From Candidatus Krumholzibacteriota bacterium (GTDB taxonomy: Bacteria > Krumholzibacteriota > Krumholzibacteriia > Krumholzibacteriales > Krumholzibacteriaceae): a stretch of 64,000 nucleotides of DNA. This document shows, in pieces, positions 1-9,300 of this stretch. The notes under the pieces are model-generated. The model had not been told where the DNA came from. It searched no databases and worked only from the letters and a program-made list of their open reading frames with translations. The number at the start of each line of letters is the position of its first letter. Positions within the stretch are counted from its first letter, which is position 1. Position numbers and translations under genes: made by a program. The DNA is taken from NCBI GenBank assembly GCA_016932415.1, contig JAFGCX010000017.1:32310-96309 (forward strand), written 5' to 3'.

Positions 1-425
1 AGATCTCCCGTACTCTGTCCGGCAGTCACTATGGCTATATATGTCTCCGAAAAGACTTCGGGGTATTTAGTCAAAGCTTCGTCTACCTGGGCGCCACTGT
101 TTATCTCGCGCCTGATCCCGGCGATCATATTTTTCAAGTGTCCCTTGCCGCTGTCGTTCTCGAGATCGAGAAGAGCCGAACTTACAGGTATCCCCGCGGC
201 AAGGCAGGTCGCCATGTGCAGGGTGAAATCGCGAAGCTCCCGCGGATTTATCCTTCCGGCGATCGAGAAAGTCTTTCCAAAAGATTGAAGGGTCTGCCTG
301 GAGTTGAGGAGGATGAGGTTTTGCGCCGAGAGTTCCTCGGTTAGTAGCCACCTGTTCGACGCACGGTGAACGCCGGTGACTACCGCTCCGGAAGAATTCA
401 GCGCCTTGTATTGATACTCTTTCAT
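1..425 (-). CDS. gspF: Type II secretion inner-membrane platform protein GspF, partial
   Basis: GspF/PilC-family protein, the cytoplasmic-membrane platform that links the pseudopilus to the GspE ATPase. Only the N-terminal 141 codons are in the window; the gene runs off the left edge. Read on the minus strand from the ATG at 425, the protein opens MKEYQYKALNSSGAVVTG, the usual start of this family, and carries the GspF N-domain signature (FTLHMATCLAAGIPVSSAL) around residues 75-95. The ATG overlaps the stop of gspE by four bases (ATGA), implying translational coupling. Gene order gspG-gspE-gspF supports a type II secretion system, although a type IV pilus-like machine built from the same families cannot be excluded. 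Confidence 0.88.
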   Translation of the reverse strand, partial: MKEYQYKALNSSGAVVTGVHRASNRWLLTEELSAQNLILLNSRQTLQSFGKTFSIAGRINPRELRDFTLHMATCLAAGIPVSSALLDLENDSGKGHLKNMIAGIRREINSGAQVDEALTKYPEVFSETYIAIVTAGQSTGD

Positions 426-2095
426 GACACCACCCTCATCACTTCACTGAGCGATGTCTTTCCGGAAAGAAGTTTTTCCATCGCGTCCTGTCTCAGGGTC
501 CTCATATCCGACTCGATCGCTTTTTCCATTATCGCGTCAATGCTGGCCCCTTCGCTTATCAGTCTTCTGATGCTGGAATCGACCTGCAGATATTCGAAGA
601 CAGCTGCCCTGCCACTGCAACCGGTATGTTTGCAGGAAGGACAGCCTTTACCGGTAGAGTATCGCGGTGTTCCTTCAAGTTCGTCGAGGCGAAGAAGGAT
701 CTTCTGGTCCTCTGTCGGTTCCTCCCTGACCCGGCAAAGCGGGCATACGCTTCGTACCAGTCTCTGGGCCAGGACGGAGATGAGGGTCGCTGAAAGGAGA
801 AACGGTTCGATGCCCATATCTATCAGGCGGGGTATGGCGCCGGCGGCGGTATTCGTGTGAAGAGTGCTGAATACGAGATGCCCGGTAAGCGCCGCCCTTA
901 TGGCAAGCTGGGCAGTCTCGGTATCGCGGATCTCCCCGATGAGGAGAATGTCGGGGTCCTGCCTCAGGATAGCCCTCAATCCGCTGGCGAAAGTGAACCC
1001 CTGCTGTGCCATGATCTGAGCCTGGCTGATAATCGACAGTTCATACTCGACCGGGTCTTCAAGAGTAATGATCTTCGTGTCAGGCTTGTTAAGGTAGGTC
1101 AGTGCCGAATAGAGCGTTGTCGTTTTCCCCGAACCGGTCGGACCGGTGACGAGTATCATCCCATGAGGCCTCGATATATCCTGCCTGAAACGGGTCAGCA
1201 TATCCCTGTTCATACCGAGTTTCTCAAGACCGTAGACGAGGTTCTTCTTGTCGAGAACCCTGCAGACTATCGTTTCGCCGTGAACGGTAGGAAGAGTGGA
1301 GACTCGCAGATCTGTTTTATCCTGACCTTTTCCGTACTGGATCCTTCCGTCCTGGGGTATACGGGTCTTGGAGATGTTCAGCCCCGCCATTATTTTCACG
1401 CGGGTCGTCACGATGCTCTGGAGCTCTCGCGCCAGGGAAGGGCCCTGAACGAGGCGTCCATCGATGCGGTATCGTATATGGACGACTTTTTCCTCCGGTT
1501 CTATGTGGATATCGGTTGCTCCTTCATCGACAGCTTTTTCAATGATCAGGTCTACCAGGCGGATATAGGGGGAGTCCGCTTCGCTGAGAGGCGTATCGTT
1601 GGCCGCCGCGGCGCGCGATTCCTCGATCGTGCTCTGCATAAGGGTGTCTATATCGCTTTTCGCTCCGTAATACTTTCTATGAGCTTCCTGGATATCCGAT
1701 TCGGTCGCGTATACCACTTCGACGTAATGGCCTGTCATCCTGCCGACGGCGTCGATCGTGTCGAGATCGAGAGGATCGGCCATCGCGAGGAGCAGAGTAC
1801 TTCCCTGGAGGGAAATAGGAAGGAGCATCTGTTTTTCGGCATATTCACCCGGTACCAGGTCGATCGCGTCACGCTTTATCCATTCCTCGGCAAGTGAGAC
1901 GTAACCGACCCCGATCTGAGACGCGAAGACCTTGTCGATCTCCTCGCGGGTGCAGATGCCGAGCCGGCTGAGGATATCGCCGAGCTTCTCACCTGTCTGC
2001 TTCTGTTCCTTCAACGCCAGTTCGAGCTGGTCTTCGGTCAGGTTCCCAGCTTCGACGAGGATCCGGCCCAGCTTTTTTGTCTTAGTGACGACCAT
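422..2095 (-). CDS. gspE: Type II secretion/type IV pilus assembly ATPase GspE (PilB family)
   Basis: Cytoplasmic hexameric ATPase that powers pseudopilus assembly. The N-terminus is an MshEN domain (LGRILVEAGNLTEDQL, residues about 8-60). The ATPase core has Walker A GPTGSGKTTT near residue 320, the Asp box/Walker B ILLIGEIRD near 385 and a His box (STLHTN) after it. Two CxxC pairs (CPLC near 453, CPSC near 486) form the zinc-binding C-terminal subdomain, followed by GRAAVFEYL. The ATG at 2095 is chosen because AGGGA lies 7-8 bases upstream and the protein then starts like other GspE proteins; an in-frame ATG at 2134 has no clear ribosome binding site. It lies between gspG and gspF, overlapping the latter by four bases. 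Confidence 0.93.
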   Translation of the reverse strand: MVVTKTKKLGRILVEAGNLTEDQLELALKEQKQTGEKLGDILSRLGICTREEIDKVFASQIGVGYVSLAEEWIKRDAIDLVPGEYAEKQMLLPISLQGSTLLLAMADPLDLDTIDAVGRMTGHYVEVVYATESDIQEAHRKYYGAKSDIDTLMQSTIEESRAAAANDTPLSEADSPYIRLVDLIIEKAVDEGATDIHIEPEEKVVHIRYRIDGRLVQGPSLARELQSIVTTRVKIMAGLNISKTRIPQDGRIQYGKGQDKTDLRVSTLPTVHGETIVCRVLDKKNLVYGLEKLGMNRDMLTRFRQDISRPHGMILVTGPTGSGKTTTLYSALTYLNKPDTKIITLEDPVEYELSIISQAQIMAQQGFTFASGLRAILRQDPDILLIGEIRDTETAQLAIRAALTGHLVFSTLHTNTAAGAIPRLIDMGIEPFLLSATLISVLAQRLVRSVCPLCRVREEPTEDQKILLRLDELEGTPRYSTGKGCPSCKHTGCSGRAAVFEYLQVDSSIRRLISEGASIDAIMEKAIESDMRTLRQDAMEKLLSGKTSLSEVMRVVS

Positions 2096-2199
2096 CTGCT
2101 TTCCCTGGTGAATAAAGTGGCAGACCTTCTCCATTACAGGCAGTAAGAGAGAAAGCCTGGAGAAAACCTGTTTTTCAATCTTCCCTTAAAGCCGCAATC

Positions 2200-2859
2200 C
2201 TATTGAGGCGTAGAACTCCTTATAATATAACCGACGTCATCTCCACCGATCTCCTCGTCGTACGTATTGTTTTGAAAAGCCGTGTCGAATACACCGTTCG
2301 GGCCGGCTGAAAGGACCATCACGTTGTGACGGTCATAGTTAGCAACGGTATTGTTCAAAAACCTGACATTTACGACGAAAGGATTACCCCAGGGATCGAG
2401 AGGAACCGATTCGAGATAGGGGCCGTTCCAACCCGGTCTGGTGTGAGGGCTTTTACTTTCCGGATATAGAGGATCGATCGTTCCTACCGCGTTGGCTACC
2501 AACTGCTCAGTGAGAGTACTCGATTCTCCCCAGCTGTCCCAATTTCCACCGCCGCTTATTCCCGTGCCCCCGGGAGGGACGCCGGTGTCTCCGCCACCGA
2601 GCGGGCCACTTCCGACGAGGCGCGTCAGGTCATATGCCGAATCGCTGTCGTTCTGCAGGGGCCACCGGCCCGTATCCTTGTAGAACGAAAGGACGGCGTT
2701 ACCGATCACCTGGGCGTCGCTCTGAGCCCTGGCGACTCTTCCCTCGTTGAGGTTCTTGATCAGGGGTGGAGCGATCGCTACCGCCATAATGGCTACTATA
2801 GCGACCGCGATGATTATCTCCAGCAGCGTGAAACCGCTGGAATCTTTAAGCTTCTGCAT
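2200..2859 (-). CDS. gspG: Type II secretion major pseudopilin GspG
   Basis: Major pseudopilin, exported, cleaved by a prepilin peptidase and polymerised in the periplasm. The short leader MQKLKDSSG is followed by FTLLEIIIAVAIVAIM, which shows the G/F cleavage site, the conserved Glu at +5 and the hydrophobic helix. The start is fixed by the strong AAAGGAGGAAGG just upstream of the ATG at 2859; the open frame extends farther upstream but without pilin features. The C-terminal part has NGPYLESVPLDPWGNPF, the GspG-typical segment. A glycine/proline-rich insert (about residues 85-110) is unusual for the family. It is the first of three genes (gspG-gspE-gspF). Confidence 0.9.
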   Translation of the reverse strand: MQKLKDSSGFTLLEIIIAVAIVAIMAVAIAPPLIKNLNEGRVARAQSDAQVIGNAVLSFYKDTGRWPLQNDSDSAYDLTRLVGSGPLGGGDTGVPPGGTGISGGGNWDSWGESSTLTEQLVANAVGTIDPLYPESKSPHTRPGWNGPYLESVPLDPWGNPFVVNVRFLNNTVANYDRHNVMVLSAGPNGVFDTAFQNNTYDEEIGGDDVGYIIRSSTPQ

Positions 2860-3329
2860 CAGAACCTTCCTCCTTTTCTGACTGCACCGAAGTATCCGTG
2901 GACCTTCCCGCGAAAGGTGATTGCCTGTCCCATCGGGACGAGAGACCCTGATTACACATCCTTGCCGCCGCGCGAACTCCTCTACTCGGGAACGCGCCGG
3001 TCCATCCGGACACAGATTTCTGCTCTCACAGAATCTTCGGCATTGGACCAGGAGCACTTTAAGGTTTTTATTCGAGAACCGGGGATTACCCGCGGGTATT
3101 TCTTCCATTCACTCTGATTTCCCATTGTATCGGGAAATTTCCGGTCATTGCCGATAGTTGAGAACAGTTCTTGCAACCCAATCGCTTGACAAGCCAGGAG
3201 GCGTCATTGGTGGATGAGGTGTAATAGCCTCAATTATAAAAAGATATACGATTGTCGAGCAAAAGTATCAGGCACCGACACGACATGCGCAATAGGGGAT
3301 AAAGAATCAAATAATAATAAGTTATACCT
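2860..3329. other. Intergenic region between divergent gspG and the surface-protein operon
   Basis: This 470-base gap contains no convincing gene. Its gspG-proximal part, read on the minus strand, can fold into consecutive short hairpins (GTCCC-GAT-GGGAC, then ACCTT-tcgcggg-AAGGT) ahead of the gspG ribosome binding site, so a structured leader is possible. I did not recognise a known riboswitch class. The right part is AT-rich and must carry the promoter for the gene at 3330, but I could not place convincing -35/-10 boxes. Confidence 0.4.
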
Positions 3330-6300
3330 ATGCTGGTATCGATGGACAAGATGCGGAAAAGAAGCTTAAAAATCGCTAAAAAAGGAAAAACCGGTAAATT
3401 ATTGCCCACTGTAGCTGCAATTCTGGCATTCAATTATCTTCTCTGTGCCTCCGGCTCACGAGTCCTGGCTGACCAGGGGGGAGAATGGAGCCCGGATAGA
3501 CCTCAAGCCGCCGTCGCTGTGACCGCGGGGTTATGGATCACCGAAGTATCCTGCCCGTACGATACTCTCGCAATCAATCAGAAGAATATACCGGTGACAG
3601 TCAGGGTGAAGAACCTTTCTGACTCGGAGATCAGTATACAGCTTCTGTCGCTGATCTTTACCTATGTCTCATCGGGGGATCACAATTCAGATTACACGGT
3701 CACAGGGTCGCCGAGCGCCGACTCGCTCCTTTCGCCGGATATGACGGGCACTTTCGAATTCGATATAGATGTCAATCCCGATGCTATTACCGATGTCAAC
3801 ATTTCTGTCAAAGCGGTGGTCGTCGGAGAGAAACAGGACAATCTGCAGATCATATCGGCGAGAAGTGACGACATCATCTACGCGCTCGATAGTTTTTCCA
3901 TAGTAGCTCTCGACAATAATGATGGAACGTATAACTGGCGGGCTGAGTGGACGGAGATCGGCGAGTCGGATGGTCCCGGAATCGGAAAGATACAGGTAGT
4001 CGAAAGCCCGGGAAATCTGCGGATCGGTGACCCCGCTTCATATTCCCCCGTGGGAGTCAGCAGAGCGATCAAACTTGGTGACGCGGGCAGGGCCCTTCTT
4101 GAGTTCAGTTGGGCGAGGGATCCCGCATACGGGTTTAACGGGACCCTGGTCGTCGAAATATCCGAGAACGGGACAGACGGATGGGAGACGATCTTTACTG
4201 TTGGAAGTGGTCCCGGCACATCTTTCGCGACACAGATCTTTGATATGTCAGATTATATCTCCGACGATACTGCTATCCGTCTCATGACTTCCGGGACCTG
4301 TTCGGGAATTGTATATTTCGACGATATTAAGGTGACTCCCGAGACTTTGACCGGCGCGTTCGACTGGACCGTTCTGTCCGATGTCATCTTTTTTACCGCC
4401 GCTCTTTTTGACACGAAGAATTCAAGAGTGCGGGCGGACGATGGACTACTTTTTGTTTCGGATGAGGAAGGAGTGATCCTCAACAATATACATTATTTGA
4501 ATGGCGGCAGACCGTTGATTTCGATCCCATTTGAGCAGGAAACGCTCTATCGCCTCGTCATCCAGTTCAATTCGACATTTGACTGGGACTGGGAACCTAA
4601 GGAAAGTGAAGAAGGCTACGTCGCCTTCAACGATTCTTCTCTTGGTTTCGGGAGGATCTCGGCCCCTCGACCCGGCCTGAAGGAGCTTCTTCTCTCCGAA
4701 TTGATGATAGGGGACGAGGAGGCCGATCCGGCTGATTATCTTATAGGCGCAACCAAAAGCGACGATCCCGTTATCCCCTGGACGATGAAGACCGATCCCC
4801 TGCTCGACCCGAAAGTGGACGATGGGAAAGTCAAGGAGTATGGTGCTCTGGTGGAGGGATTAGATCCTCCGAGGATGATCATCGACTGCAGGGATGATGA
4901 TAAACACTGGGAAATAACGGGCAACTGCGAGTCGGACCGCTACTATTTCCACGAAGTATGGTTTAAGCCGGACCTTGAATGGGCGCATGGCGATACGGCT
5001 GACATCTTTCTTCATCTCGGCGGCAAGGAACCGGACGAAAACCTCGACGAGCTCCATCTTCTCCTCAGGATGATAGACGATGATTACGCAGGTCCAGTCA
5101 TCTCGGATTTTTCCCCCGAAGTACTTCCGGCAGGGGCTGTGGATTATATAACATGTCTTATAACCGATCCGAGCGGCGTCTATGACGACGAGTCGGGGGC
5201 GGGTGGCCAGGGAGTATATCTTCTCTGGGATACCGATGGCAGCCTTGAAGACGATTATAATGAAATGCTGATGTCCCCGGCGGGCGGCGGATATTTTACA
5301 AGCGACGGGATGGTCGGAGGAGTGGCGGAAGGGACAGACCTGGTATACAGGGTCTTCGCCTGCGACGACGATTCCGACAGGGGGGCTCCGGACAGGAGCT
5401 GTTCGGTGAGCAGTATACAGCATATCCAGATACTCGGTTCGGCGATAGTATTCGACAACCCGTCAACGCTTACGCCCGATTTCGTGTACCCGGGAGATGA
5501 GGATCAGGTCTTTTCGATCAAAGTCAGCAATCCAAATCCAGAAAATATAGTAATTCTACCCGCGGTATCGTATCTGCAAATAGATGACGGTGATTCGATC
5601 ATCACGACTTACCTGGCAAACGAGACCCTTCTTGTCCCGGGCGCGACTCAATTCCCGATTTCATTCGATCCGGTCGATATTCCTGAAGATTTTTCCGCTC
5701 CCGATTCTCTCGAGCTGACCCTCCACCTTGAGGGGACTTTCATGGGATTTATATTCTGGGAGCAAACCTGGACAGCTTCCATCACGAACAGGCTAATAGT
5801 CAGGGAACCTCTCCTGCTGATCGAAGCTCATTCGATCGCTTCGGTAGATGTAAACCCCGGAGATAGAAAAATTGAACTGATGCGCCTGGAGATAAGCCTC
5901 GATGGCATCGGTGATATATCGATCGATAGCCTCGTTGTCTTGAATCCAATTGGCAGCGAGGCTGAGCGTTCGGGAAGCGATTCGAATTTTGAAAGATTGT
6001 ATCTTTACAAGGAGGCTGATGTTCCCGAGACGACCGGTCAAATCGAGGAAGACGCCGGGGAGCCTCTCCCGGCGAGCAGGCCGCTGGGCGAAGGAGATTC
6101 TCTTCTGGCCGAGGCTGTTTTTGAAAACAGAAGGGCCGTATTCGATCTGTCGAGTGGAAAGGTGATTCATCCCGGAGAATCTGTCTATTATTACATCGCC
6201 GCGGATGTCGATTCATTTTCAGCCCGGGATGGAGAATATCTCGACGTTGAGATCGACTCTCCCGATTCGATCCATATCTCGGGAAATGCATCGATATTTA

Positions 6301-9300
6301 TCGATGATCTTCCGCTGAATTCAGAGGGAAGCTGCCGCATAGACGGTTTTCTCAGCTTCCAGGCCCGGGTCGTCAATGTTCTTCCCGACACGGTCTATTC
6401 CGGAGGCAGCGGCGAGCTTGTACTTGCCGTCGACCTTCCCGGAAACGGTAATTCTCCCGATATACTGTCGGGTCTTTCGGCATGGAACTTCGGCGATTAT
6501 GAAGCGAACGGCCTGGTCGAGGAGTTGATCCTGTGGGCTGATAACGGGAATGGCGTTTTTTCTTCGGAAACCGACGGCTCTCTCGGGATCTTAAGCAACA
6601 CGGGAGGCCGTTTCCAGATATCCGGACTCTCGCAACCTATATTCGGGTCAAAAAGATTCTTTCTGACGGCTGTCTTCGGACAGGGATTTACAGAGAATCT
6701 CCTGGTGAGATTCGGAATCCCGGAAAACGGCGTCGAATATATATCGGGAAACGATGGTCCACTTGATTCAGAATTGATCAACACTCACTCGCAGATCCTC
6801 ATAAGGCGCGAAGGAGTGACAATCGAGAGTTTTCAGTCAGCCGACCGGCCGGACGTGTTGTATCCAGGTGATAGAAATGCGGAGATATTCGGGATGAGGG
6901 TCAGAAACAACACCATTGGTCAGGCTATTATCGATTCTCTGAGTCTTGCATCGGAGATGAGACTCTTCGAATGCGAACCTCTCAAGCCGGTGTTTCTGTT
7001 TCTTGATGACGGCGATGACACGTTCGATCCTGAAAAGGATACCATACTGTCAGAGACAGCCTGGTCTGAAGGGGAGGGATTTTTCGGCGAGATCGGAATC
7101 GATATAGCTTCGGGAGCCGAAGCAGTACTGTATCTGGCCACAGACATCGATTCATTCAGGACCGCTGATGGTGAGACTCTGTCAGTGTGGCTTGATAACG
7201 TAGAGGATATCTATTTGTCAATAGAAACAGAGAACCCTTATGAGATATCGGGAGATTTTCCCCTCATGGTCGAGGAGGCGCCGTCTACCGATGGGATGCT
7301 TTCATTCCAGATCAGATTAAGCGCGGGGGACAGCACGATCTCGGGGCGGACCGAAAATATCCCGGTCCTTGATCTTGTTATTCCCGGAAACGGTTGCCAT
7401 GACGATACGCTCACTTCGATCACGGTCGTCAACGACGGAACAGCTGGCAAAGAACATATAAAAAGGACTGTTCTCTGGAAAGATGATGGAGACGGGATCT
7501 TCGATCCGGATTCGGATGAATTCCTTTCCGAACTTGATCAGATCGAGACAAAGAAATACAATTCTTCCGGCCTTGCGGTAACGTTGACTGGCGGATCGGG
7601 GGAAAGACTGTTTGTATCGGTAGACCTTGAGGACGCCTTTACTACCGGGGCTTCGATCATGGCGGGAATTCCCAGGATGGGCATCGGGGTCGCCTCGGGG
7701 AACGATGGACCGTCAGATAAGGATATATTTTCCGATAAAAGCATACTGATTCCCGTTCCAGACCGCGTGACGCTATATACCAGCATGCTGGGAAACAGAC
7801 GAGTCCACCCGGGAGAAAATGATCTGCTCATAATGGTGATCGGCGCGTACAACAGCTACGCGCTGCCCAAAACGCTTCAGTCGATCCAGCTTCTGAGAAG
7901 CGGTTCGGCCAGGCCTGAGGAGATCCTCAGAGCGAAAGCATATTCAGACGCGGATGAAGACGGATTTTTCGATCCAGCGTCCGACAGACTGCTTCAGACG
8001 GTAGAATCTTCCGGCGTACTCTTCGAGTTCGACGCCCTTCTGATGACGCTGGCACCTTATAAAAGCAGCCAGATATTTATTGCCTATGATATTCCCGGCG
8101 AAGGAGTGCGCGATTCGGTCGCGGTCGATTTCAGCATACCAGACAGGACATGGGTATCATTTATAAGCGGTACTACGGTAATAGAGGGCGAATTTCCGCT
8201 CAATTCGGCCGGAGAAGACCTGATTGATGGCATGGTGGCATCGCAGATAGAAGTCGCGACGGTAAACAGCGCGCGGGTTTCCCCCGGGGACATGGATGTT
8301 CCCTGTTTTTCCTTCCGGCTGCCGTGCAACGGGACCCAGGGGGATTCGCTTATAAGCATAGTCCTTGAAAACGAAGGTTCCGGCATGCCGGGGATCGATA
8401 TCGAATATCTCAAGTTATGGAAGGAAGGGGGGGGTGAAGATGGGATCTACGATCCGGGGGAGGAAGAGTTTATAGGGTATTTCATGTGGAACGGTAGCAG
8501 TTGGAACACAGTATCGAGCCTCTGGGAGTATATCGATTGCGATGGATTGTCTCTTCATGTCACGGCCGATTTTTCCGAGATAGCGGTCGATGGCAGGACA
8601 GTTGTTCTCTCTCTCCCTGTAGACGCGATCGAAGTCCGGTCCGGTAACGATGGACCGATCGACAGGCCGCTGATATCTAAAGCGAAAATTACAGTCACCA
8701 CCGATCCGATCATCGTATCATTCGTACCAATACTGCCGGTAACTACGGGCCAGGTATTCGACTGCGAATTGATTTTGAGCAACGTCACCGATTCACTGCT
8801 CACAATGGTCCGCCCCGACAGTTTTATGCACTTTGGCGACGGAGGAATCGCGCCTCTCTCCGGACCTTTCCCGGAATCGATCGATCTGGAAGCCCACCAC
8901 GACAGCTCTTTCACATGGAGTTTCAACGCCGTCTCGCAGGGAAAAATCGTTTTTCAGGCAAAAGCCTCTGAAGACGGGGGAATCGCCCAGAGCCGCCTGG
9001 AATACTCTGATACAATATCGATTGAAAACATCCCCGACGATTTCGATATCATGATCGACGATCTTTCCCCGGTAAGTCTCAACAGGGGACACAGGGCAGC
9101 CGAAGTTTTCGAAATGGCCGTCAGTTATAGTTCAGGATGCGAGCAGTGCGCCGCTGTGGACTTTGTCTCGATCGAATTGATCTTCACCGATGGCGCGGGA
9201 ACCGGACTTGCGGTAAACGACGTCGCTTCTAAAATAACTTTTGAGGATGAAACAATGGTCCTGTTCTCTGCGCAGACCTCATCGGTGACAGATTCGACGA

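Noticed and set aside
857-1897. Long open frame (346 codons) on the plus strand
   Set aside because: It lies wholly antisense to gspE, whose protein motifs are unmistakable, and its product has no recognisable features.
2860-3108. Upstream extension of the gspG open frame by 83 codons
   Set aside because: A strong ribosome binding site and canonical prepilin leader mark the start at 2859; the extension has no pilin or other protein features.
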